From an uncultured Selenomonadaceae bacterium (GTDB lineage Bacteria; Bacillota; Negativicutes; Selenomonadales; Selenomonadaceae), in contig CATYZV010000042.1 of NCBI GenBank assembly GCA_958415865.1, positions 1-9,887 on the forward strand: 9,887 nt of DNA, read 5' to 3'. Shown piece by piece: positions 1 through 6,346 of the stretch; position 1 is the stretch's first letter, and every line of letters starts with the position of its first letter. The notes under the pieces were generated by a model that was given only the letters and a program-made list of their open reading frames with translations, was not told the origin of the DNA and did not search any database. A program made the translations under genes and the position numbers.

Positions 1-94
1 ATATCTAGTACAATAACAAGCAATCTAATTAGTAGACATAATTACTAGGAAAAAGAACTTATGATCGATTTTTGAGCCAAAAGGAGAGATAGGC
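1..94 (+). promoter_or_regulatory. AT-rich leader of sbp with TAGTA/TACTA dyads
   Basis: This AT-rich stretch holds the sbp upstream region; no gene is seen. CTAGTA at 5-10 and TACTAG at 43-48 form an inverted pair, and a further TAGTA at 30-34 pairs with TACTA at 43-47 across an 8-base centre. Such repeats could be an operator for a sulfur or cysteine regulator, but no known consensus was matched. TACAAT at 9-14 resembles a -10 box, although its -35 would lie outside the window. CATAAT at 37-42 is a second -10-like match with a poor -35. The ribosome binding site AAGGAGAG lies at 81-88, six bases before the sbp ATG. Confidence 0.4.
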
Positions 95-1141
95 ATGAGA
101 AAAGCGTTAATCGCATTGGCACTCGGTGCAGTTTTGACAGTATCGGCGGTGATTGCGGGCTGCGGGTCGGACAAGTCGTCGAGCAGTGCAGCAGATGGCG
201 GCAGCGTTACGATAACGAATGTATCGTACGACCCGACGCGCGAATTGTATCAGCAGTACAATCCGCTGTTCCAGAAGTACTATAAGGAAAAGACAGGTAA
301 GGATGTGGAAATCGTGCAGTCGCACGGCGGCAGCGGCGGACAGGCGCGCTCAGTCATCGAGGGCAGCAAGGCAGATGTAGTAACACTGGCACTGGCTCAC
401 GATATCACGCTGATTGAAAAGGCAGGGCTTATAAAGCCGGACTGGATCAAGGAATTCAAGAACGATTCCGCGCCGTACACTTCAACTATAGTATTCTTGG
501 TGCGCAAGGGCAATGAAAAGAACATCAAGGACTGGGACGATCTCGCTAAACCGGGTGTAAATGTCATAACTCCTGACCCCAAGAGCAGCGGCGGTGCTTG
601 CTGGAACTTCTTGGCAGCCTGGGCATACGGCCAGAAGAAATTCAACGGCGACGAAGCTAAGACTGAAGAATTCGTCGGCGATATATATAAAAACGTTTCT
701 GTAATGGATTCCGGTGCACGCGGTGCGACTACGACTTTCGTGGAAAACGGTCAGGGCGATGTCTTGATCGCATGGGAAAACGAAGCTATCAACTCCGTCA
801 AGGAATACCCGGACAAGTTTGAAATCGTAACGCCGAGCGTCAGCATTCTGGCTCAGCCTAGCGTAGCAATAGTCGATGAAAATGCCGACAAGGACGGCAC
901 TCAGGAAGTGGCGAAGGAATACCTCGATTATCTCTACTCCGATGAAGCGCAGAACATCATCGGCGAAAACGGCTACCGCCCGTCCAATCCCGAAATTCTC
1001 AAGAAATTCAGCGATAAATTCAACCTCGATGTAAATCTCATCAACATCAACGACTTCGGCGGCTGGGATGCAGCGTACGATAAATTCTTCAACGACGGCA
1101 CCATCTTCGACCAGATAATGGAAAAGATAAATAAGAAATAA
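95..1141 (+). CDS. sbp: Sulfate-binding lipoprotein of the sulfate ABC importer
   Basis: Substrate-binding protein (348 aa) that captures sulfate, possibly thiosulfate, and delivers it to the CysT/CysW channel. The N-terminus is a lipoprotein signal: Lys/Arg, a hydrophobic run, then the lipobox I-A-G-C with the lipidated Cys at residue 23, followed by a Ser-rich linker. The mature part has Sbp/CysP family signatures: QSHGGSGGQ (75-83), [10 protein letters not shown] (94-103), SSGGACWN (164-171), [14 protein letters not shown] (204-217), IAWENE (225-230, with the Trp that lines the sulfate site in this family) and FGGW (321-324). One oddity is Cys169 where the enterobacterial proteins have Arg in SGGARWN. 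The start is fixed by AAGGAGAG six bases upstream. A strong hairpin follows the stop, which could let this gene be expressed above the permease genes. Sbp versus CysP specificity cannot be settled from sequence. Confidence 0.95.
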   Translation: MRKALIALALGAVLTVSAVIAGCGSDKSSSSAADGGSVTITNVSYDPTRELYQQYNPLFQKYYKEKTGKDVEIVQSHGGSGGQARSVIEGSKADVVTLALAHDITLIEKAGLIKPDWIKEFKNDSAPYTSTIVFLVRKGNEKNIKDWDDLAKPGVNVITPDPKSSGGACWNFLAAWAYGQKKFNGDEAKTEEFVGDIYKNVSVMDSGARGATTTFVENGQGDVLIAWENEAINSVKEYPDKFEIVTPSVSILAQPSVAIVDENADKDGTQEVAKEYLDYLYSDEAQNIIGENGYRPSNPEILKKFSDKFNLDVNLININDFGGWDAAYDKFFNDGTIFDQIMEKINKK

Positions 1142-1172
1142 ATATTGCGTTTGATTGATATTTTACTGTACT

Positions 1173-1213
1173 GCCAAAGGAATGATGATTGTAACAGGCA
1201 TCATTCCTTCGGC
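1173..1213 (+). terminator. Stem-loop after sbp (attenuating or mRNA-protecting hairpin)
   Basis: AAGGAATGATG at 1177-1187 pairs perfectly with CATCATTCCTT at 1199-1209 around an 11-base loop. After one mismatch the stem continues with three more pairs (GCC 1173-1175 with GGC 1211-1213). No T-run follows directly; the nearest (1231-1237) is about 17 bases further on. It therefore looks more like a leaky terminator or a 3'-end stabilising hairpin than a full intrinsic terminator. That fits a binding protein needed in excess over its permease. Confidence 0.6.
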
Positions 1214-1234
1214 TTAATTGATTTAAAATCTTTT

Positions 1235-1290
1235 TTTAGTGGTCAGTGGTTAGTCGTTAGTGAATAGTGTTCAGTGATTAGTGGTCAGAG
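1235..1290 (+). repeat. Degenerate tandem heptanucleotide array (RTTAGTG type), left of cysT
   Basis: Eight head-to-tail 7-base units can be read: TTTAGTG, GTCAGTG, GTTAGTC, GTTAGTG, AATAGTG, TTCAGTG, ATTAGTG, GTCAGAG. The consensus is roughly GTTAGTG. The array starts in the T-run after the sbp hairpin and ends about 55 bases before the cysT start; a further GTGGTTA relic lies at 1306-1312. It is more decayed than the sister array at 3159-3214, which carries the reverse-complement unit. It is non-coding and resembles short tandemly repeated repetitive sequences found between genes in various bacteria. Confidence 0.8.
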
Positions 1291-1291
1291 C

Positions 1292-1320
1292 AAGACAATT
1301 TTTAAGTGGTTAAATATTTT
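1292..1320 (+). promoter_or_regulatory. Weak possible promoter for cysTW
   Basis: AAGACA (1292-1297) and TATTTT (1315-1320) match four of six positions each of -35 and -10 boxes with a 17-base spacer, just upstream of the cysT ribosome binding site. The match is weak and AT-rich DNA yields such hits by chance. It is listed because the preceding hairpin makes an internal promoter plausible. Confidence 0.2.
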
Positions 1321-1344
1321 ATTAAAAGGGAGAGCTTGCGGGTT

Positions 1345-2190
1345 ATGAAGGTTTTTAATTTTTTCCATAAGGATGCCGGCAGGGTGATTCCGGGGTTCGG
1401 CATGAGCCTGGGCATCACGCTGACGATGATGTCGCTGCTCGTGTTGATTCCGCTGGCTTCGATACTCGTCTATTCGCTGCATCTGTCGGCGGCGGACTAT
1501 ATGAAGCTGGTGAGCAATGAGGCAATTCGCAATGCGTTCATCACGAGCATTTCGTGTTCACTGGCGGCGGCACTCGTCAACTGTGTATTCGGCATGATTC
1601 TGGCTTGGATTCTCGTGCGCTGTGATTTCACGGGCAAGAGATTTCTAAACGGGCTTATTGAACTGCCGTTTGCGCTGCCGACTGCTGTGGCGGGCATCAC
1701 GCTGTCCAAGATGTACAGCGACACGGGCATGATAGGCTCGCTGTTTGCTCAGTGGGACATCAAGATAGCGTACACGCAGCTGGGCCTTACGATCGCGCTG
1801 ATCTTCGTCGGCATTCCGTTCGTCGTTCGCTCGATTCAGCCGGTGCTGGAAAAATTGGACCCTTCGTATGAAGAAGCAGGCAGAATGATGGGCGCGGGCA
1901 GCTTCACTATCTTCCGCCGCATCATCTTTCCCGAACTGCTGCCGGCTGTTCTGACCGGCTTCGGGCTGGCTTTTGCCAGGGGGCTGGGAGAATACGGCAG
2001 CGTCATTTACATAGCGGGCAACAGTGCGAAAGACCACACGCAGGTCGTATCGTACGTCATAATGCAGAAGCTCAATTACACGGATTACGCTTCGGCTACG
2101 GCGATTGCGCTGGCGATGCTGGTGATCGCATTCATCGTGCTGTTTGCCATCAATATGATTCAGCTGCATCAGGCTAAGAGAGCATTATAA
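1345..2190 (+). CDS. cysT: Sulfate ABC transporter permease CysT (CysU)
   Basis: Inner-membrane permease (281 aa) that pairs with CysW to form the sulfate channel. After a short cytoplasmic N-terminus with the typical V-I-P-G-F-G-M-S-L-G (14-23), about six hydrophobic segments are visible, near 20-45, 65-92, 105-122, 145-163, 200-222 and 252-272. The cytoplasmic EAA loop that docks on the ATPase is clear: EEAGRMMGA (176-184), then FRR and a Pro at 196. ARGLGEYGSV (211-220) is also typical of the family. The start is ATG 1345, preceded by AAGGGAG at 1326-1332. An in-frame GTG at 1306 would add 13 residues but lies in repeat-derived sequence with no ribosome binding site. The stop at 2188-2190 overlaps the cysW ribosome binding site, so the two are translationally coupled. 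Confidence 0.94.
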   Translation: MKVFNFFHKDAGRVIPGFGMSLGITLTMMSLLVLIPLASILVYSLHLSAADYMKLVSNEAIRNAFITSISCSLAAALVNCVFGMILAWILVRCDFTGKRFLNGLIELPFALPTAVAGITLSKMYSDTGMIGSLFAQWDIKIAYTQLGLTIALIFVGIPFVVRSIQPVLEKLDPSYEEAGRMMGAGSFTIFRRIIFPELLPAVLTGFGLAFARGLGEYGSVIYIAGNSAKDHTQVVSYVIMQKLNYTDYASATAIALAMLVIAFIVLFAINMIQLHQAKRAL

Positions 2191-2203
2191 GGAGGGCTTT
2201 TTC

Positions 2204-3055
2204 ATGGAATATGAACACAGGCAAAAGAGCAAGTCAGAAATAGCCCTAATCACTATCGGCGTTTTATTCGTAGTGCTTATGTTGATACTGCCGCTAATTT
2301 CCGTTGTAGTAAATTCGCTTAAAGAGGGCTTTGATTTTTACCTGCGGGCATTATCGACCGACTTTGTAATTTCTGCACTGACGATAACACTGCTCGCCAC
2401 GGTGTCGGCAGTAGTCGTCAATACGTTTTTCGGCATAATGGCGGCATGGCTCATCACGAAATTTTCATTTAAAGGTCAGCATGTATTGACCACTTTGATC
2501 GACATTCCGTTTTCGATTTCGCCCGTAATAGCCGGCCTTGCCTTCATAATGACGTTCGGCAGGCTGGGCTGGGCACACGATATATTAGAAAGCATCAATC
2601 AGGCATTGGGCACGGATATACAGATAGTATTCGCCGTGCCGGGCGTGATTCTGGCGACGATTTTCGTAACATTTCCGTTCGTGTTCCGCGAAATCGTGCC
2701 GGTCTTAAATTCACAGGGGCGCGATGAAGAAGAAGCGGCGGCACTTATGGGAGCAAAGGGCTTTACGATTTTCCGCCGCATCACACTGCCGCAGATAAAA
2801 TGGGCACTGCTCTACGGCATCATCCTCTGCACGGCGCGTGCACTGGGCGAATTTGGCGCGGTAGCGGCACTGTCCAAGACGCGCGGCGAAACCTTCACCC
2901 TGCCGCTGGAAATAGATGCCCTGTACATGTCAGGCACAGCAGATTCCATAACAGCAGCATTTGCAGTGTCGTCTTTGCTCGTTACAATCGCACTGATAGT
3001 GCTTGCAGTGAGGGTGTTTGTGGAATACAAAGGCAGAAAGCATAGTTCGATATGA
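2204..3055 (+). CDS. cysW: Sulfate ABC transporter permease CysW
   Basis: Second sulfate permease subunit (283 aa), with a length normal for CysW. A charged N-terminus is followed by hydrophobic segments near 13-38, 57-84, 100-118, 141-160, 200-222 and 250-272. The EAA loop reads EEEAAALMGAKGFTIF (176-190) followed by RR and Pro196, and closely parallels that of CysT, as expected for a heterodimeric channel. ARALGEFGAV (211-220) aligns with ARGLGEYGSV of CysT. GGAGGG (2191-2196), seven bases upstream, sets the start; only 13 bases separate it from cysT. After the stop the co-directional run is broken by a palindrome and a heptamer array before cysA. Confidence 0.95.
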   Translation: MEYEHRQKSKSEIALITIGVLFVVLMLILPLISVVVNSLKEGFDFYLRALSTDFVISALTITLLATVSAVVVNTFFGIMAAWLITKFSFKGQHVLTTLIDIPFSISPVIAGLAFIMTFGRLGWAHDILESINQALGTDIQIVFAVPGVILATIFVTFPFVFREIVPVLNSQGRDEEEAAALMGAKGFTIFRRITLPQIKWALLYGIILCTARALGEFGAVAALSKTRGETFTLPLEIDALYMSGTADSITAAFAVSSLLVTIALIVLAVRVFVEYKGRKHSSI

Positions 3056-3061
3056 ATGCCG

Positions 3062-3140
3062 AAAAATGGCAGCACTAAATACGCATAGCTAAACTCGCTT
3101 CGCTCAGACATACCTCTGCGTATTTAGCACAGCCATTTTT
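3062..3140. terminator. Long bipartite palindrome, terminator-like on both strands
   Basis: AAAAATGGC (3062-3070) pairs with GCCATTTTT (3132-3140). Inside, after a 4 x 4 internal loop, CTAAATACGCA (3075-3085) pairs with TGCGTATTTAG (3117-3127). The apical loop of about 31 bases contains ACTCGCTTCGCTCAGACA. The outer stem ends in T5 on both strands, so it could act as a weak terminator either way. The two-part architecture, with a non-self-complementary centre, looks like an intergenic repeat unit rather than a simple terminator. Genome copy number is unknown. Confidence 0.65.
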
Positions 3141-3158
3141 ATACAAATTAAATCTAAT

Positions 3159-3214
3159 CACTAACCACTAACCACTAACCACTAATCACTAACCACTAAT
3201 CACTAATTACTAAC
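3159..3214 (+). repeat. Tandem heptanucleotide array (CACTAAY), right of cysW
   Basis: Eight near-perfect 7-base units run head to tail: CACTAAC three times, CACTAAT, CACTAAC, CACTAAT twice, then TACTAAC, with a CAC remnant at 3215-3217. The unit is the reverse complement of that in the array at 1235-1290. Aligned unit by unit as reverse complements, the two agree at 44 of 56 positions. The array ends only about 13 bases before the cysA ribosome binding site. Confidence 0.9.
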
Positions 3215-3244
3215 CACGGAAAAAATACACGGGAGGTTTGCTGT

Positions 3245-4306
3245 ATGTATGTGGAAATGAAGCATATTGAAAAGACATATGGCAGTTTTAAGGCTTCGGA
3301 TGATGTGAGCTTTGGGATTGAGCAGGGCAAGCTGGTGGCTCTTTTGGGGCCGAGCGGCAGCGGCAAGACGACGATTCTGCGCATGATCGCGGGGCTGGAA
3401 ACGCCGAACTCGGGCGATATTCTGATAGACGGCAGGCGCGTCAATGCTATTCCGGCAGCAAAGCGCGGCATCGGGTTTGTGTTTCAGAATTACGCATTGT
3501 TCCGCTATATGACGGTGTTTGACAATATCGCGTTCGGCTTGGAAATAAAGGGCGTGAAGAAAGCGGATATCAAGCGGCGCGTCAATGAGCTGATAGAGCT
3601 GACGGGGCTTGCGGGCATGGCGAATAGGTATCCCAATCAGCTCTCAGGCGGGCAGCGTCAGCGCGTGGCATTCGCCAGGGCACTCGCGCCTAATCCGCAG
3701 CTATTGCTGCTTGATGAACCGTTTGCGGCGATAGATGCCAAGGTGCGCCAGGAGCTTAGAAATTGGCTCAAGGAAACGATTCACAAGGTCGGCATCACTA
3801 GCATATTCGTAACGCACGACCAGGACGAAGCGGTGGAAGTTGCCGATGAAATAATCATCACGAACCACGGAAGGGTGGAACAGGCGGGCACGCCTCCGGT
3901 GATTTACAAGGAACCGGCAACGCCGTTTGTGGCGAAGTTCATCGGTAAGTCGAATGTGCTGAACAATTATGCACAATTAAAAGGATTTGCTGCCGTGAAC
4001 GGAGCGTCGCAGGCTGTCATCCGCCCGGAATTCGTCAGGGTATGCAAGGAAGGCGAGATAAAGCACTATATGAGCGCGGCAGAAGAAGGCACGGTGGAAA
4101 ATATCGTGTTCCGCGGCAATCATCTCGCGCTCACGGTCAAGGTCGGCGACCTTTTGATAGATGCGGAACGCTCGATGGAAGAAGCACCGGTGCAGATAGG
4201 CGAAAAGGTGCAGGTACTGATCTACCGCCTCTATGTGTTCGACGACAACAAGACTTACCTCATGGAAAACGCTGCTATGCAGAAGAAAGATATGTTCTAC
4301 ATTTAA
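3245..4306 (+). CDS. cysA: Sulfate ABC transporter ATP-binding protein CysA
   Basis: ATPase (353 aa) that powers sulfate import from the cytoplasmic face. All ABC motifs are intact: Walker A GPSGSGKT (35-42), Q-loop Gln81, signature LSGGQRQR (133-140), Walker B LLLLDEP (153-159), D-loop AAIDA (161-165) and switch His191. The C-terminal part after about residue 235 is a TOBE-type regulatory domain, seen in IRPEFVRV and the terminal VLIYRLYVF. The length matches the family. ATG 3245 has GGGAGG (3231-3236) eight bases upstream; a second in-frame Met at residue 5 is less well placed. It is separated from cysTW by the palindrome and repeat array, but only 23 bases from aprA, so it is probably transcribed with the assimilation genes. 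Confidence 0.95.
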   Translation: MYVEMKHIEKTYGSFKASDDVSFGIEQGKLVALLGPSGSGKTTILRMIAGLETPNSGDILIDGRRVNAIPAAKRGIGFVFQNYALFRYMTVFDNIAFGLEIKGVKKADIKRRVNELIELTGLAGMANRYPNQLSGGQRQRVAFARALAPNPQLLLLDEPFAAIDAKVRQELRNWLKETIHKVGITSIFVTHDQDEAVEVADEIIITNHGRVEQAGTPPVIYKEPATPFVAKFIGKSNVLNNYAQLKGFAAVNGASQAVIRPEFVRVCKEGEIKHYMSAAEEGTVENIVFRGNHLALTVKVGDLLIDAERSMEEAPVQIGEKVQVLIYRLYVFDDNKTYLMENAAMQKKDMFYI

Positions 4307-4329
4307 ATTATTATTGGAGCTGAAAAGCT

Positions 4330-6027
4330 ATGGAGATAAAGGAAAAACGAATCATTCACACCGATGTGCTGATCATCGGCGGCGGCACTGCCGGGTGTTA
4401 CGCGGCACTGACGCTGCGCGAACATTCCAAGCTGTCGGTGGTGATAGCTGAAAAGGCGAATATTCAGCGCAGCGGCTGTCTTGCCGCAGGTGTCAACGCA
4501 TTGAATGCCTACATAACGAAAGGCCATGTACCGCAGGACTACGTAGAGTACGCCAAGCGCGATGCCGAGGGCATTGTGCGCGAGGACTTATTACTGTCGA
4601 TGTCCGAGGGGCTGAACCGAGTAACGGCGAAACTGGAACGGCTGGGGCTGGTCATACTAAAGGACGAAAACGGCGATTACGTATCGCGCGGCTGGCGCAA
4701 TATCAAGATCAACGGCGAGAATATAAAGCCGATTCTCGCTGACGCGGTCAAAAAACTGCCGGATGTTCAGGTCATAAATCATCTGAATATTACGGACTAC
4801 ATCGTAAAAAATAATAAGATTTTCGGTGCCTTCGGCTTCAGCATTGACGACGGCGCGGCTTATGAGATACGCGCCAAGGCTGTGATCTGCGCGACCGGCG
4901 GCGCATCAGGGCTCTACCGCCCCAATAATCCCGGCTTTTCGCGCCACAAGATGTGGTACTGCCCGTTCAACACTGGGGCGGGCTACGCTATGGGTATCCG
5001 CGCCGGAGCGGAGATGACGACGTTTGAAATGCGCTTCATCGCCCTGCGCTGCAAGGATACGATAGCTCCGACAGGCACGATAGCTCAAGGCGTGGGCGCA
5101 AAGCAGGTCAATTCGCGCGGCGAAGTGTATGAAACGAAGTACGGGCTGACGACCTCGCAGCGGCTCTACGGCACGGTCAAAGAAACGCAGGCGGGCCGCG
5201 GTCCTTGCTACCTGCACACAGAAGGCATAACCGAACAGCAGGATGAAGAATTACTGAAAGCGTATCTAAACATGGCACCGAGCCAGACACTAAAGTGGCT
5301 GGAAGCCGGCAAAAACCCCAGCCGGCAGGATGTGGAAATCGAAGGCACGGAGCCGTATATCGTCGGCGGCCACACGGCGAGCGGCTACTGGGTCGATGAC
5401 GACCGCCGCACGACTATCGAAGGACTTTACGCCGCGGGCGATGTGGCAGGCGGCTGCCCGCAGAAGTACGTAACAGGCTCGCTCGTCGAAGGAGAAATCG
5501 CCGCCAAGGCAATCATCAAATCCCTATCGAATGATGCAAAGGCAGATTACGATTTGGACGAAGATGAATTATTATCACGTAAAACGGCAGAGTACAATGA
5601 TTTTCTAAAGGAAAAAAGCGAGGCACTGTTTTCCGTCAGCGAATTGGAAGAAGCGATGCAGAAAGTCATGGACGCTTACGCCGGCGGCATCGGCAGCCAG
5701 TATCAGTTCAATGAAAAGCAGCTGACCCTTGCCGATGAAAAAATAGCCCAGCTGCAGAGGCTCACAGCCGATTTGAACGCTGAAGACCTGCATGAGCTGA
5801 TGTTCATCTACGAGCTTAAAGAGCGATTGACCGTCTGCCGCGTGCTGATAGCTCACTTGAGTGCGAGAAAAGAAACGCGCTGGCACAGCTTCGCGGAAAA
5901 TCTCGACCATCCGCAAAAGAGTGATGACTGGTACAAATACGTAAACTCCCGCTATGACGGTGAGAAGATCAATATCATACTGCGCGATATCGTCAAAGGA
6001 GGCGAGCATTATGAGCATCGCCATTGA
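4330..6027 (+). CDS. aprA: Adenylylsulfate (APS) reductase alpha subunit, AprA-type flavoprotein
   Basis: FAD enzyme (565 aa) expected to reduce APS to sulfite and AMP with AprB. The N-terminal dinucleotide motif IIGGGTAGC (15-23) binds FAD. By-eye alignment to remembered Archaeoglobus AprA places Trp209 (in MWY), Arg240 (in FIALRCKD) and His348 (in YIVGGH) at Trp234, Arg265 and His398, which are active-site or electron-transfer residues there; the 31-residue Trp-to-Arg spacing is identical. GIVREDL (81-87) and the C-terminal DLHELM and RKETRW (513-518) are also AprA hallmarks, which separates it from fumarate reductase. It is about 80 residues shorter than dissimilatory AprA; one gap lies after WVDDD (354-358). 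The start is ATG 4330 with GGAG at 4316-4319. It overlaps aprB by 17 bases. Cluster context points to assimilation. Confidence 0.92.
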   Translation: MEIKEKRIIHTDVLIIGGGTAGCYAALTLREHSKLSVVIAEKANIQRSGCLAAGVNALNAYITKGHVPQDYVEYAKRDAEGIVREDLLLSMSEGLNRVTAKLERLGLVILKDENGDYVSRGWRNIKINGENIKPILADAVKKLPDVQVINHLNITDYIVKNNKIFGAFGFSIDDGAAYEIRAKAVICATGGASGLYRPNNPGFSRHKMWYCPFNTGAGYAMGIRAGAEMTTFEMRFIALRCKDTIAPTGTIAQGVGAKQVNSRGEVYETKYGLTTSQRLYGTVKETQAGRGPCYLHTEGITEQQDEELLKAYLNMAPSQTLKWLEAGKNPSRQDVEIEGTEPYIVGGHTASGYWVDDDRRTTIEGLYAAGDVAGGCPQKYVTGSLVEGEIAAKAIIKSLSNDAKADYDLDEDELLSRKTAEYNDFLKEKSEALFSVSELEEAMQKVMDAYAGGIGSQYQFNEKQLTLADEKIAQLQRLTADLNAEDLHELMFIYELKERLTVCRVLIAHLSARKETRWHSFAENLDHPQKSDDWYKYVNSRYDGEKINIILRDIVKGGEHYEHRH

Positions 6028-6328
6028 CAAGGCTAAGTGCATCGGCTGCCGCCGCTGCATCAATATCTGCCCCGGCACTTTGATCGCCATCGACAGCGAA
6101 GATGATAAGGCGTTCATCAAATACCCGCGCGACTGCTGGGGCTGCGTCTCCTGCGTCAAGGAATGTCCCGTGCAGGCGATAGATTTCTACCTTGGCGCGG
6201 ACATCGGCGGCCGGGGCGGCAGGATGAATGTCGTGAAAAAAAACGGCTATATATACTGGAAATTGACGCGCGCTTCCGGCGAAGTTAAGACTATCGCTGT
6301 GAATACGCGCGAATCGAATAAATATTAA
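6011..6328 (+). CDS. aprB: APS reductase beta subunit, AprB-type 2[4Fe-4S] ferredoxin
   Basis: Iron-sulfur subunit (105 aa) that passes electrons to the FAD of AprA. Cys10, 13, 16 and 20 form one CxxCxxCxxxCP cluster motif and Cys42, 45, 48 and 52 the other. Trp43, in DCWGCVSC, sits at the position of the electron-relay Trp of AprB. The remainder (IYWKLTRASGEVKTI, 81-95) matches the AprB strand region, but the protein stops there, lacking the roughly 45-residue tail that wraps AprA in dissimilatory enzymes. Its first cluster motif is the plain ferredoxin form, without the extra residues between Cys two and three in dissimilatory AprB. ATG 6011 follows AAAGGAGG (5995-6002) by eight bases. Upstream in-frame starts would lie deep inside aprA. 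The electron donor is not encoded nearby. Confidence 0.92.
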   Translation: MSIAIDKAKCIGCRRCINICPGTLIAIDSEDDKAFIKYPRDCWGCVSCVKECPVQAIDFYLGADIGGRGGRMNVVKKNGYIYWKLTRASGEVKTIAVNTRESNKY

Positions 6329-6334
6329 TCAATA

Positions 6335-6338
6335 GGAG
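6335..6338 (+). promoter_or_regulatory. Ribosome binding site that decides the cysD start
   Basis: GGAG sits only two bases before an ATG at 6341 but eight bases before the in-frame ATG at 6347. Normal spacing favours 6347, which also gives an N-terminus resembling known CysD proteins. Confidence 0.65.
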
Positions 6339-6346
6339 AGATGACT

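Noticed and set aside
1..94. SAM (S-box) or T-box leader upstream of sbp
   Set aside because: The visible leader is under 95 bases and shows no S-box stems, T-box sequence or terminator. A longer leader outside the window cannot be excluded.
1306..1344. GTG start extending CysT by 13 residues
   Set aside because: It lies in repeat-derived DNA without a ribosome binding site, while ATG 1345 has AAGGGAG upstream and gives a family-like N-terminus.
1645..2169. A 174-codon minus-strand frame opposite cysT
   Set aside because: Its composition (His, Gln, Arg, Asp rich) is that of an antisense shadow of membrane-protein codons, with no motif and no ribosome binding site.
3159..3214. CRISPR-like repeat array
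   Set aside because: Units of 7 bases are contiguous, with no spacers, and no cas gene is present.
5954..6010. Longer aprB start inside aprA
   Set aside because: It would add 19 residues ahead of the normal AprB N-terminus. ATG 6011 has an excellent AAAGGAGG at eight bases.
4330..6027. Fumarate reductase/succinate dehydrogenase flavoprotein
   Set aside because: It shares the FAD fold, but the FEMRFIALRCKD, YIVGGH and RKETRW regions and the adjoining AprB-type ferredoxin match APS reductase instead.
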